In this document: piece by piece, positions 7,773 to 15,979 of the stretch | Layout of the letters: every line of letters begins with the position of its first letter | How positions within the stretch are numbered: the first letter of the stretch is position 1 | From: Marivita sp. | GTDB lineage: Bacteria; Pseudomonadota; Alphaproteobacteria; Rhodobacterales; Rhodobacteraceae | Length of the DNA stretch: 64,000 nt | Direction: 5' to 3' | Assembly: GCF_020055635.1 (NCBI RefSeq) | Contig: NZ_JAIPUT010000001.1 | Location: 1 to 64,000 of the forward strand | Notes under the pieces: generated by a model | What the model was told of the DNA's origin: nothing | What the model saw: only the letters and a program-made list of their open reading frames with translations | The model's database searches: none | Translations under genes and position numbers: made by a program

Positions 7773-9941
7773 ATGACATATCGTGCGCTGTGCCTGACAT
7801 CGGCCATAGCTCTCACCGCCTCTGCCGCCGCGGCAGAGATGAATTTCAACCGCATCGCGTCTTTCCCGGTCGTCCGGAACATGGCCGAGGGAGAAGACAC
7901 GAACCGGGTGTCCAGCCCGGAGATCATCTCGGCCAGCGCTGACGGCATGACGCTGGTCTATTCCGACAGCCCGCTGGGCGTGATCGGCATGATCGACATC
8001 ACCGATCCCGCCAACCCGCAGCCCAAGGGCAATGTCACGCTCGAAGGCGGCGAGCCCACGGCAGTGTCCGCTCTGGGCAACACGGTCTTTGTCGGTGTGA
8101 ACACCTCGGAAAGCTTTACCGATCCGTCGGGTTTCCTGATGCATCTCGACATGACGACCGGCGACGAGGCCGGGCGCTGCGATCTGGGTGGCCAGCCCGA
8201 CTCGACCGCTGTTGCACCCGATGGGTCCTTCGTGACCGTCGCCATCGAAAACGAGCGTGACGAAGATGCAGGTGATGGCCGTGTGCCGCAGATGCCGGCC
8301 GGCCACGTGTCGATCATCCCGCTGGATGCCGATGGCATGATGCAGTGCGATGCGCAAATCCGTGCGGACGTAACCGGCCTTGCCGAGATCGCACCCGAAG
8401 ATCCCGAACCCGAATTCGTCGACATCAACGCCAATGGCGAGATCGTCGTGACGCTTCAGGAAAACAACCACATCGTCGTGCTGTCTTCTGCGGGCGAGGT
8501 GCTCAGCCATTTCTCGGCCGGAACAGTTGACCTCGAAGGTATCGACGCCACCGACGATCGCGCGGCGCTTGTTTTCGACGCAACACTGACCGACGTTCCG
8601 CGTGAACCCGATGGCATCCAGTGGATTGACACCGACCATTTCGTGACTGCGAACGAAGGCGACATGGATGGCGGATCGCGCGGCTTTACCGTGTTCAACA
8701 AGGACGGCACAGTTGTATACGAAAGCGGTGTGTCGTTCGAACATGCCGTGGCACAGATTGGGCACTACCCCGACCGCCGGTCCGATGCCAAGGGTGTGGA
8801 ACCTGAAGGCATGGAATTCGCCACGTTCGGCGGCACACCTTACGTGTTCCTTCTAGCCGAACGCGCGTCGGTGGTCGGTGTCTACGACATGACCGATCCG
8901 GCGAACCCGGTGCTCAAGCAGCTGCTGCCGTCGGGCATTTCACCCGAAGGCGCCGTTGCCATTCCCGCCCGCAACCTGCTGGCCACGGCAAACGAATATG
9001 ACGGGATCGAGGACGGAGCCGCGCGGGCGCATGTCATGATCTTCGAATATCAGGAGGCCGCCGCCGCCTATCCGCATGTCACCTCTGCCGGCATGGACAC
9101 GCTGACCGGCTGGGGCGCGAATTCCGGCATGGTGGCCGACACCGATGGCACGCTTTGGGCCGTGAATGACAGCTTCTACGCTTTCCAGCCGACCATCTTC
9201 CACATCGACCCAAGCCAGACCCCCGCGCAGATCGTCAAGGCGATCCCGGTCACGCGTGCGGGCCGACCGGCACAGTTGATGGACATGGAAGGCATCACGC
9301 TTGATGGGGCGGGCAATTTCTACGCCGTTTCCGAAGGTCGCATGGACCGGGGCAACCCGCACGCGATCTACCACATCCAGGCGGATGGCGAGATTGCCAA
9401 GGTCATTCCGTTCCCGAAAGAGATCATGGCGGTCGAGCGCCGCTGGGCCTCGGAGGGGATCACCCTTGTCGGCAACACGCTCTGGATCGCCCTCCAGCGC
9501 GAATTCGACGATGATCCGGCGAACCATGTCAAGCTTCTGGCCTACAATCTCGAGTCCGAGGAATGGGGTGCAGTGCATTACCAAAAGGCCGAACCCGCGA
9601 CCGGCTGGGTCGGGCTTTCCGAAATCACGGCGCATGGCGATCATGTCTACATCATCGAACGCGACAACCAGATCGGCGACGCAGCCGTGACCAAGAAGAT
9701 ATACCGCGTTGCCCTGGCCGACATGGCGCCATCGGCGCTGGGCGGCGAATTGCAAGTCGTCGAAAAGGAAGAGGTCGTCGATCTTCTGCCTTACCTGACA
9801 TCGACCGGCGGCTACGTGCTGGACAAGGTCGAAGGCCTTGCCATCACCGAAGACGGCACGATGTGGGTATCCACGGACAATGACGGCGTGGACGATCACT
9901 CCGGTGAAACGATGCTGTTCTCCATCGAAGGCGCTCTCTGA
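7773..9941 (+). CDS. secreted choice-of-anchor beta-propeller with phytase-like (esterase-like) C-terminal domain
   Basis: This 722-residue protein starts with a signal peptide (MTYRALCLTSAIALTASAAA) and should be periplasmic or extracellular. Residues of about 25-430 contain propeller-like repeats such as 'IGMIDITDPANPQP' and 'VGVYDMTDPANPVL', as in choice-of-anchor I proteins. The last 280 residues ('TGWGANSGMVADTDGTLWAVND', split here; 'LDKVEGLAITEDG') match the esterase-like phytase family, which in characterised members hydrolyses phosphoesters. ATG 7773 is preferred because it begins the signal peptide and follows AGGGGGA. The gene stands alone between two terminators. Actual substrate unknown; a phosphate-release role is an inference. 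Confidence 0.85.
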   Translation: MTYRALCLTSAIALTASAAAAEMNFNRIASFPVVRNMAEGEDTNRVSSPEIISASADGMTLVYSDSPLGVIGMIDITDPANPQPKGNVTLEGGEPTAVSALGNTVFVGVNTSESFTDPSGFLMHLDMTTGDEAGRCDLGGQPDSTAVAPDGSFVTVAIENERDEDAGDGRVPQMPAGHVSIIPLDADGMMQCDAQIRADVTGLAEIAPEDPEPEFVDINANGEIVVTLQENNHIVVLSSAGEVLSHFSAGTVDLEGIDATDDRAALVFDATLTDVPREPDGIQWIDTDHFVTANEGDMDGGSRGFTVFNKDGTVVYESGVSFEHAVAQIGHYPDRRSDAKGVEPEGMEFATFGGTPYVFLLAERASVVGVYDMTDPANPVLKQLLPSGISPEGAVAIPARNLLATANEYDGIEDGAARAHVMIFEYQEAAAAYPHVTSAGMDTLTGWGANSGMVADTDGTLWAVNDSFYAFQPTIFHIDPSQTPAQIVKAIPVTRAGRPAQLMDMEGITLDGAGNFYAVSEGRMDRGNPHAIYHIQADGEIAKVIPFPKEIMAVERRWASEGITLVGNTLWIALQREFDDDPANHVKLLAYNLESEEWGAVHYQKAEPATGWVGLSEITAHGDHVYIIERDNQIGDAAVTKKIYRVALADMAPSALGGELQVVEKEEVVDLLPYLTSTGGYVLDKVEGLAITEDGTMWVSTDNDGVDDHSGETMLFSIEGAL

Positions 9942-9983
9942 TCCTCAGCCGCCCCAATGGCTCATGTGCTCGGGGCGGTACGC

Positions 9984-10014
9984 AAAAAAAAGGCGCGGGA
10001 TGACCCGCGCCTTT
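9984..10014. terminator. bidirectional terminator between convergent genes
   Basis: AAAGGCGCGGG (9989-9999) and CCCGCGCCTTT (10004-10014) make an 11-base-pair stem with a 4-base loop. The A run at 9984-9991 gives a U tract for the minus-strand hsp20 transcript, and CTTT serves the plus strand. Confidence 0.92.
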
Positions 10015-10036
10015 CACCGTTCTGACCCGGTCGGGG

Positions 10037-10504
10037 TCAGTTCACCGCTTTCGCGTCGACCACGTCCTTCTCGACCGCATCCGCCTTTGCAATCGCGATC
10101 CGGCGCGGTTTCAGCGCCTCGGGGATCTCGCGTTGCAGGTCGATATGCAGCATGCCGTTTTCATGGCTCGCGCCGACGACGCGGACGTGATCGGCAAGGT
10201 GGAACCGGCGCTGGAACGCGCGGGTTGCAATGCCACGATGCAGGTAGGTGCGGTCTTCGTCCTCGTCGACCTTGTTCGCCGAGACATGCAGCGCGCCGTC
10301 CTTGACCTCGACGGTCAGGTCATTCTCCGAAAACCCGGCAACGGCGATCGAGATGCGATAGGCATCATCGGCTGTCTTTTCGATGTTGTACGGCGGGTAG
10401 GTGGATTGCGACACGTCGTTGGTCAGAACCCGGTCCATGAGATCGGCGATTTGGTCAAAGCCGACGGTTGCGCGGTAAAGCGGTGCGAAATCGTATCCTC
10501 GCAT
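10037..10504 (-). CDS. small heat-shock protein, Hsp20/alpha-crystallin family
   Basis: This 155-residue protein has the order N-terminal arm, alpha-crystallin domain (about residues 35-130) and short tail. Recognisable are 'YPPYNIEKTADDAYRISIAV', the 'GIATRAFQRRFHLADHV' strand region and 'ENGMLHIDLQREIPEALKPR'. The 'IAI' near the tail (PRRIAIAK) is the conserved I-x-I docking motif. Such IbpA-like chaperones hold unfolding proteins in the cytoplasm until DnaK or ClpB refold them. The ATG is preceded by GGAGGA. Upstream lie a sigma-32-like promoter and a folded leader resembling a ROSE thermometer, so both transcription and translation are probably heat-induced. Confidence 0.95.
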   Translation of the reverse strand: MRGYDFAPLYRATVGFDQIADLMDRVLTNDVSQSTYPPYNIEKTADDAYRISIAVAGFSENDLTVEVKDGALHVSANKVDEDEDRTYLHRGIATRAFQRRFHLADHVRVVGASHENGMLHIDLQREIPEALKPRRIAIAKADAVEKDVVDAKAVN

Positions 10505-10598
10505 AGGTCATCCTCCATTGAGCGATACCAGATGTGACAGGCCTTCCAGTTTGGACAGGCCCGGTTGAACGCGTCGGGCCCCGGTTGGGCATCCCGAC
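10505..10598 (-). promoter_or_regulatory. candidate ROSE-type RNA thermometer in the hsp20 leader
   Basis: The leader, read on the minus strand, contains a GC-rich hairpin (arms at 10593-10602 and 10569-10578), then a second hairpin (GGCCT...AGGCC with inner CCA/TGG). A final segment TATCGCTCAAT-GGAGGA follows, in which TCGCT (10521-10525) faces the Shine-Dalgarno GGAGGA (10510-10515). ROSE elements carry a conserved UYGCU that masks the ribosome site, and they precede hsp20 genes in alphaproteobacteria. The length (about 94 bases from the predicted start) and layout fit. This is inferred from pattern only; no folding was computed. Confidence 0.62.
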
Positions 10599-10603
10599 GC
10601 GTG

Positions 10604-10634
10604 ATATCTGGGAAAGTCTGCTCAGGGTTTCAAG
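10604..10634 (-). promoter_or_regulatory. sigma-32 (RpoH) promoter for hsp20
   Basis: On the minus strand CTTGAAA (10634-10628) is followed by a 15-base spacer and CCCAGATAT (10612-10604). This is very close to the RpoH consensus CTTGAAA / CCCCATnT. The -35 element lies inside the last codons (Leu-Lys-Pro-stop) of the upstream protease gene. Transcription should begin near 10597. Confidence 0.75.
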
Positions 10635-11458
10635 GGGTCGAGATCCGCCTCGATCGGGCGCACGAATTTCGCCCCAGTGTCCTTGCGGGCATCGCCCTCG
10701 GCGCGGAAGGGACGGAAGGCCGACCCTTCGTCATAACCCGCCCCGTCGTCCATCAGGGCCCGGATGGCGTCGATCTGCCCCTCAAGCGGCGCGCCAAGCG
10801 AAACCGGGAGGTCGCCGCTCATCGCCTTGGATGACACCACCGAAACGATCCTTGGCCCGTCCGACCCGAAGGCAAAGACCGGCGACCCGGAACTGCCGAA
10901 GTCAACCGAACAGGACATGACCAGAAGATTGTTCTGAGTGGACATGATCTCGCAGGTGTCCTGCATCGACGGAGCCTCGGACCGGTTATGCGCGTAGGAC
11001 ACGACCGAAACGCTTTCTCCCGCGGGGGGACGGTGCTGGGTGACGAACGGAATGATGGTCGTGTTGCGCACCGGGTGTTGCAGCTCGATCAGGGCAATGT
11101 CGTTATAGACCCGGTCCGGGCTCGGCGCCTCGTTGAAATCGTAATCCGGGTAGACCACGGCCCGCCGGACGCGGCGATAGGCTGCCGCACGTCCATTGCG
11201 CCAGCCAGCAAGAAACTGGATGTCCTCGGGTGCCAGAAGCGCACCCTGGTCGTCGTAAAGGCAATGCGCCGCCGTCAGTACAAGCTTGGGTGAAATCAGG
11301 GAACCGGTGCAGAACGCGCGGCCGGCCAGCTCCAGGCGACCGACAGCTTCCCACGCGCGACCATCCTGGCGGCTCTCCATCGAGAACAGCCCGGTACCCT
11401 GCGCCGAGGCAATCGCCGGCAGCATAGACAGAAATGCCCCCCAGAGCATCTGGCGCAC
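10622..11458 (-). CDS. secreted trypsin-like serine protease (S1 family)
   Basis: This 278-residue protein has a signal peptide (MRQMLWGAFLSMLPAIASAQ) and a chymotrypsin-fold domain. The full triad is visible: His65 in 'LTAAHC', Asp120 in 'YNDIALIEL' and Ser190 in 'GSSGSP'. Cys50 and Cys66 would make the usual disulfide next to the active-site His. It should act in the periplasm or outside the cell as a trypsin/V8-like endopeptidase. The last 60 residues, rich in Asp, Arg and Ala, extend beyond the protease domain and look disordered. There is no PDZ domain, so it is not a DegP homologue. Its 3' end carries the -35 element of the hsp20 promoter. Confidence 0.88.
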   Translation of the reverse strand: MRQMLWGAFLSMLPAIASAQGTGLFSMESRQDGRAWEAVGRLELAGRAFCTGSLISPKLVLTAAHCLYDDQGALLAPEDIQFLAGWRNGRAAAYRRVRRAVVYPDYDFNEAPSPDRVYNDIALIELQHPVRNTTIIPFVTQHRPPAGESVSVVSYAHNRSEAPSMQDTCEIMSTQNNLLVMSCSVDFGSSGSPVFAFGSDGPRIVSVVSSKAMSGDLPVSLGAPLEGQIDAIRALMDDGAGYDEGSAFRPFRAEGDARKDTGAKFVRPIEADLDPLKP

Positions 11459-11519
11459 GTTTCACCTCCGTGTCTGGATACAGTTAGCCGGCCAATCGGG
11501 CAAAACTATGGCTGAGATG

Positions 11520-12833
11520 TCAAGAATTCGCTGATGTCAGGGCAGGTGGCTTCGGACCTCCGGTCGCCCAGTCCAAAAGCTCGACCGTATGGACGATGGG
11601 GATCTCTGTACCGGACCCGATCTGCATCATGCAACCGATATTCCCGGCCGCGATGATCTCGGGCTGCTTGGCTTCCAGAGTGCGAATCTTGCGCGTTTTC
11701 AACTGCTTGGAAATTTCCGGCTGCATGAGGTTGTAGGTGCCTGCCGACCCGCAGCACAAATGGTTGTCTGCCGGTTCGACCACCTCGAACCCCGCCGCCT
11801 TGAGCAGGCTCTTGGGGTGCGTCTTGATCTGCTGTCCGTGCTGCAGGCTGCAGGCCGCGTGATAGGCCACTTTCATCCCGCCATGCTGTTCACGCGCCTG
11901 CGCCACCGCCGCCTCGTCCACGAGATCGACCAGCACTTCGCTCACGTCCCTGGCAATCGCCGACACCCGCGCCGCATCCTCGGCCAGCGGATCATTGCGG
12001 AACATGTGCCCGTAATCCTTGACGGTGGTGCCACACCCGCTGGTGTTGATGACAATCGCATCAAGCCCGTCGCCATCCATCTCGCGCGCCCAGGCCGTGA
12101 TGTTGGCCGCCGCCGATCCGTGGCTTTCGTCCACCTTGCCCATGTGATGCGTCAGCGCCCCGCAACAGCCCGCGCCCTTCGCGACCACAACTTCGCAGCC
12201 CAGCCGCGTCAGCAAACGGATCGTCGCGTCGTTGATATCGGTGTTCAGCGCCTTCTGCGCGCAACCCGTCATCAGCGCCACGCGCTTCTTGCGCGGCTGA
12301 ACGGGCGCAAAGCTTTGCGGATCATCATTGCGGCTCACCGCCGGTATCTTTTTCGGCGCCATCTCCAGCATCGCCTTCAACCGCGCATCCGGGATCAGCG
12401 GCGCAAAGGGCTTGCCGATCTTCGCCAAGAGCAGCGCCACCCGGAACCGCGTCGGATAGGGCAGGATGCGCGCCAATGTCCAGCGCAGCGCCTTGTCATG
12501 CCAGGGCCGGTCGTAATGCTCTTCGATATAGGCCCGCGCGTGATCGACCAGATGCATGTAATGCACACCCGAGGGACAGGTCGTCATGCAGGCCAGGCAG
12601 GACAGGCAGCGGTCGATATGCGTCACCGTTTTGGCGTCCGGTTTGCGCTCGTTCTCGAGCATGTCCTTGATCAGGTAAATCCGCCCGCGCGGGCTGTCCA
12701 GCTCGTCGCCCAGCACCTGGTAGGTCGGACAGGTCGCGGTGCAGAACCCGCAATGCACACAGCTGCGCAGGATCTCGTTTGACCGCTTGATTTCGGGATC
12801 GCGCAGCTGGTCTTCGGTGAATGTCGTCTGCAT
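11520..12833 (-). CDS. glcF: glycolate oxidase iron-sulfur subunit
   Basis: This 437-residue subunit carries two 4Fe-4S ferredoxin-like clusters: CVHCGFCTATC (Cys25, 28, 31, 35) and CLSCLACMTTC (Cys76, 79, 82, 86). The C-terminal half has two cysteine-rich CCG domains ('GAGCCGALTHH', 'NHLCCGSAGTY'). With GlcD and GlcE it forms the membrane-associated glycolate oxidase that makes glyoxylate and passes electrons to the respiratory chain. It is the last gene of the operon and starts 3 bases after glcE stops. Length and motifs are normal for the family. Confidence 0.96.
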   Translation of the reverse strand: MQTTFTEDQLRDPEIKRSNEILRSCVHCGFCTATCPTYQVLGDELDSPRGRIYLIKDMLENERKPDAKTVTHIDRCLSCLACMTTCPSGVHYMHLVDHARAYIEEHYDRPWHDKALRWTLARILPYPTRFRVALLLAKIGKPFAPLIPDARLKAMLEMAPKKIPAVSRNDDPQSFAPVQPRKKRVALMTGCAQKALNTDINDATIRLLTRLGCEVVVAKGAGCCGALTHHMGKVDESHGSAAANITAWAREMDGDGLDAIVINTSGCGTTVKDYGHMFRNDPLAEDAARVSAIARDVSEVLVDLVDEAAVAQAREQHGGMKVAYHAACSLQHGQQIKTHPKSLLKAAGFEVVEPADNHLCCGSAGTYNLMQPEISKQLKTRKIRTLEAKQPEIIAAGNIGCMMQIGSGTEIPIVHTVELLDWATGGPKPPALTSANS

Positions 12834-12836
12834 CGT

Positions 12837-13940
12837 TTACCCCATCAATCCCGCGTTCAGGATGCCTTTCGGATCGAATTTCTGCCGCAACCCACGCGAC
12901 AGCGCGGCGATTTCCGGTGGTTCCGGCTGGAACTTCGGCTGGCCATTGCCCCGAACCAATGTTGCATGACCGTCGAAGGTGCCCAGCCGCGCCCTGACAT
13001 CCGTGCCTTCCCGCACCCGTGCCCAGATCAGCCCACCACCCCAGTCGTACAGCACTCCGTCCGCCTGTATCTTCGCGGCCAGCCCGGCAGACAGGGTCGG
13101 CGTGCAGGACACCCGCCAGACATCGCCGGCGACGCCATGAAATGGCGCGCCGTCACGCACCCTGGCCCAGACCCCGGCAACGGCTTCGGGGTCACTCTCG
13201 ATCCGCACGTCCATGTCGCCGAACAACCCGGCCACCCGTTCCGCACGATACGCGACGGACCCGGCAAACCCCTCGACCCGTAGCATCGTCACCGGCTGCC
13301 CGTCCGGACCCAAAGGCCCATGCGCCGCGCCGGACACTTCGAACGGCGACCCAAGTGCCTTGGCCATGACGCGCACCGCCTCCGCATCGCTCAAGCCAGT
13401 GATCAAAATGCACGCCGCCGTTTCCGGTTTCGGCAGCACCTTCAGGCTGACCTCGGTCAAAACGCCCAGCGTGCCCCAGGACCCGCTCATCAACTTCACC
13501 AGATCGTACCCCGTGACATTCTTCATCACGCGCCCGCCATTCTTGACCACGCTCCCGGTGCCATCGACATACCGCACACCCAGCATGAAATCCCGACACG
13601 CGCCCACCGACACCCGACGTGGTCCGCTGACATTGGCCGCGACGACACCACCGATGGTCGGCTCCCCGGACGTGCCCATCAGCCCGCGATGATCCATCGG
13701 CTCGAACGCCAGCCGCTGCCCCTCCGCGTCCAAAGCCGCTTCGATCTCGGCCAAAGCTGTGCCCGCCTGCGCCACCAGCGTCAGCGAGCCCGGCTCATAG
13801 AGCGTGATTCCCGAAAGCCCGCCAGTTTCCAGCACGTCTCCGTTAAGGTTAACGCCCCGCGTTCCCCCGCCCCGCACACATATCGGCCCGGAGGCCGATG
13901 CGATCATCTCGGCCAGCTCGGCCTCTGTTTCAGGTCTCAT
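12837..13940 (-). CDS. glcE: glycolate oxidase FAD-binding subunit
   Basis: This 367-residue subunit starts MRPETEAELAEMI and shows the PCMH-type FAD-binding region (PICVRGGGTRG, 'TIGGVVAANVSGPRR', 'YDLVKLMSGSWGTLGVLTEV'). It is shorter than GlcD and lacks part of the C-terminal cap, as usual for GlcE. ATG 13940 was preferred to an upstream start at 14075, which would run back through the intergenic hairpin and into glcD. A repeat-derived sequence (GAGAAGATC) sits just before the ATG and may supply the ribosome site. It lies between glcD and glcF in one operon. Confidence 0.95.
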   Translation of the reverse strand: MRPETEAELAEMIASASGPICVRGGGTRGVNLNGDVLETGGLSGITLYEPGSLTLVAQAGTALAEIEAALDAEGQRLAFEPMDHRGLMGTSGEPTIGGVVAANVSGPRRVSVGACRDFMLGVRYVDGTGSVVKNGGRVMKNVTGYDLVKLMSGSWGTLGVLTEVSLKVLPKPETAACILITGLSDAEAVRVMAKALGSPFEVSGAAHGPLGPDGQPVTMLRVEGFAGSVAYRAERVAGLFGDMDVRIESDPEAVAGVWARVRDGAPFHGVAGDVWRVSCTPTLSAGLAAKIQADGVLYDWGGGLIWARVREGTDVRARLGTFDGHATLVRGNGQPKFQPEPPEIAALSRGLRQKFDPKGILNAGLMG

Positions 13941-13993
13941 GATCTTCTCTGGTTCAAAAATATCTCGGGGGGTTTGGGGGGCTGGCCCCCCAA
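13941..13993 (-). repeat. dispersed extragenic repeat copy A: hairpin plus AT-rich tail, inside glcD-glcE spacer
   Basis: On the minus strand TTGGGGGG and CCCCCCAA (13993-13986 and 13981-13974) form an 8-base-pair stem with a 4-base loop. CCCCCCGAGATATTTTTG and AACCAGAGAAGATC then run straight into the glcE start codon. The tail matches five other intergenic copies in the window. The hairpin could tune glcE expression relative to glcD. Confidence 0.65.
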
Positions 13994-13996
13994 TAT

Positions 13997-15445
13997 TCAC
14001 TCCGCAGCAAGCGCCACGCTGCGACGGCTCTCGGACGCCGCCAGCGGAAACACCTTGGCCGGGTTCAACAGCCACGCAGGATCGAACACGTCCTTCACCG
14101 CCATCTGTGCCTCAAGGTCGGCAGGCGCGAACTGATCCACCATCAGGTCGCGCTTTTCGATGCCGACACCGTGTTCGCCGGTCAGGCAACCACCCACCTC
14201 GACACAAAGCCTCAGGATATCCGCGCCAAGCGCCTCACAAAGTTCAAGATCACCCTCCTTGTTCGCATCGAACAGGATCAGAGGGTGCATGTTGCCGTCC
14301 CCGGCATGAAACACGTTGGCCACGTCCAGCCCGTATTCCTCGGACATCTCACCGATGCGCCGCAGCACGTAAGGAAGTTCCGAAACCGGGATCGTGCCAT
14401 CAAGGCACATGTAATCATTGATCTGCCCCATCGCGCCGAAAGCCGATTTGCGGCCCAGCCAGATGCGCCCGGCTTCGTCCGCGTCCTTGGCCTCGCGCAG
14501 CTCAACCGGGTTGTGCCGCCGCGCGATCTCGAGGATCAGCGCCAGCTGTTCGTCGATCTCGGCCGGGCTGCCCTCGACCTCGACAATCAGCAGCGCCTCG
14601 CACATCGGATAGCCCGCCTTGGCAAAGGCTTCGGTCGCCTCGATGCAGGGGCGGTCCATGAATTCGATGGCCACGGGCAACACTCCCGCCTTGATGATGT
14701 CGGCGACGCAGGCGCCTGCCACCTCGTTGGAATCGAACCCCATCAGCACAGGCCGCGCGCCTTCGGGTTTCGGCAGGATGCGCAGGGTCGCTTCGGTCAC
14801 GACGCCCAGTTGCCCCTCCGAACCGCAGATCAGACCCAGCAGGTCATAGCCGCCCGCATCCAGATGCGCCCCGCCGATCTCCATCACGGTTCCATCCATC
14901 TGCACCATGGTCACACCAAGCAGGTTGTTGGTCGTCACGCCGTATTTCAGACAATGTGCGCCACCCGAATTCATCGCGATATTACCCGCGATGGCACAGG
15001 CCAGCTGGCTGGAGGGGTCGGGGGCATAAAAGAACCCGTCTTCCTCGACAGCGCCAGTCACGCTCAGGTTGGTGCGCCCGGTCTGCACGCGAATGAAGCG
15101 GTTGTCGTAGTCGGTCTCGATGACGTCGTTCATCCGGGCCACACCCAGCAACACGCAATCCGCGGTCGGCAATGCTCCACCCGCAAGCGACGTGCCGGAC
15201 CCGCGCGGCACGACGGGAACCCCCATCTGGTGACAGACCTTGAGCACCGCTGACACCTCTTCGGTGGACGCCGGCAGGACCACCGCAAGCGGCGCGCACT
15301 TGTAGGCGGTCAGCGCATCGCATTCATAGGCGCGCGTCTCCATCTCGTCCGAGATCACCGCGTCGCGCGGCAGAACGCTGCGCAGGCGATCGACGATCTG
15401 GGCCTTTCGGGACAGGACGCTGGCGTCAGGTTGGGGCATCTGCAT
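13997..15445 (-). CDS. glcD: glycolate oxidase catalytic (FAD) subunit
   Basis: This 482-residue FAD-linked oxidase has the PCMH FAD-binding domain in its first 220 residues ('VVPRGSGTSLAGGALPT', 'IAGNIAMNSGGAHCLKYGVT', 'GSEGQLGVVTEATLRI'). The C-terminal catalytic cap has 'NVFHAGDGNMHPLIL' and 'LTGEHGVGIEKR', the His-rich active-site signatures of glycolate and D-lactate oxidases. Together with GlcE and GlcF downstream it oxidises glycolate to glyoxylate. ATG 15445 follows TCGGAGGAATTGCCA, a strong ribosome site; an earlier start at 15559 has no such support. It is the first gene of glcDEF and divergent from the gene at 15569. Confidence 0.96.
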   Translation of the reverse strand: MQMPQPDASVLSRKAQIVDRLRSVLPRDAVISDEMETRAYECDALTAYKCAPLAVVLPASTEEVSAVLKVCHQMGVPVVPRGSGTSLAGGALPTADCVLLGVARMNDVIETDYDNRFIRVQTGRTNLSVTGAVEEDGFFYAPDPSSQLACAIAGNIAMNSGGAHCLKYGVTTNNLLGVTMVQMDGTVMEIGGAHLDAGGYDLLGLICGSEGQLGVVTEATLRILPKPEGARPVLMGFDSNEVAGACVADIIKAGVLPVAIEFMDRPCIEATEAFAKAGYPMCEALLIVEVEGSPAEIDEQLALILEIARRHNPVELREAKDADEAGRIWLGRKSAFGAMGQINDYMCLDGTIPVSELPYVLRRIGEMSEEYGLDVANVFHAGDGNMHPLILFDANKEGDLELCEALGADILRLCVEVGGCLTGEHGVGIEKRDLMVDQFAPADLEAQMAVKDVFDPAWLLNPAKVFPLAASESRRSVALAAE

Positions 15446-15460
15446 TGGCAATTCCTCCGA

Positions 15461-15483
15461 ATTGGTAAGAATATATAACCAAT
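15461..15483 (-). promoter_or_regulatory. inverted repeat upstream of glcD, possible regulator site
   Basis: ATTGGT (15461-15466) and ACCAAT (15478-15483) flank an AT-rich 11-base spacer just upstream of the glcD ribosome site. Arms containing TGGT/ACCA are typical of FadR/GlcC-type GntR regulators, although those usually have a shorter spacer. No glcC gene is visible in the window. Confidence 0.35.
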
Positions 15484-15568
15484 CCGACCGGTTTGGCCAG
15501 AGAAATTTTCGCCCCGCGCGGCATCTGTTCCTCTTGCCTTTGCGCCAAAGCTTGGTCACCTAGCGATC

Positions 15569-15979
15569 ATGGACTGGATCAAGATCATTCATCTGTTGTG
15601 TGTCATGGGGTGGATGACCTCGATCTTCGCGGTCCCGCGCGCGCTGATCTATTGGAAGCGTGAACATGACCGGATCGGCGAATTCGGCCCGTTGGGCGAT
15701 CTGACGATCCGGCTCTACCGCTTTTCCGCAGGGTTGGGCGTGATCGCGCTCGTAACCGGTATCTGGCTCGGATCGATCTGGCAGTTCCCGACATGGGTCT
15801 GGGTGAAGCTGTCTCTCGTGGTGCTGCTGACGCTGCATTACGCTTGGACGGGTCGGCTTGTGCTGCGTGCGAAACGCGGCGTGTTCACGGAATCCGACCG
15901 TTACCTTCGCATCTTCAACGAAATCAGTGTGTTCGGCGTCATCGCGATCCTCTGGGTTGTCGTCGTCAAGCCGTTCTGA
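15569..15979 (+). CDS. CopD/HemJ-like integral membrane protein
   Basis: This 136-residue protein has four predicted membrane helices and begins MDWIKIIHLLCVMGWMTSIF. The early His in 'IIHLLCVMGWM', the 'PRALIYW' segment and the late 'WVWVKLSLVVLLTLHYAW' helix are the layout of the CopD/HemJ superfamily. HemJ is an oxygen-independent protoporphyrinogen IX oxidase; other members carry copper or haem. The present copy is somewhat divergent from HemJ, so I stop at the superfamily. The next gene starts within its stop codon (TGATG), so the two are translated as a pair. Confidence 0.8.
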   Translation: MDWIKIIHLLCVMGWMTSIFAVPRALIYWKREHDRIGEFGPLGDLTIRLYRFSAGLGVIALVTGIWLGSIWQFPTWVWVKLSLVVLLTLHYAWTGRLVLRAKRGVFTESDRYLRIFNEISVFGVIAILWVVVVKPF

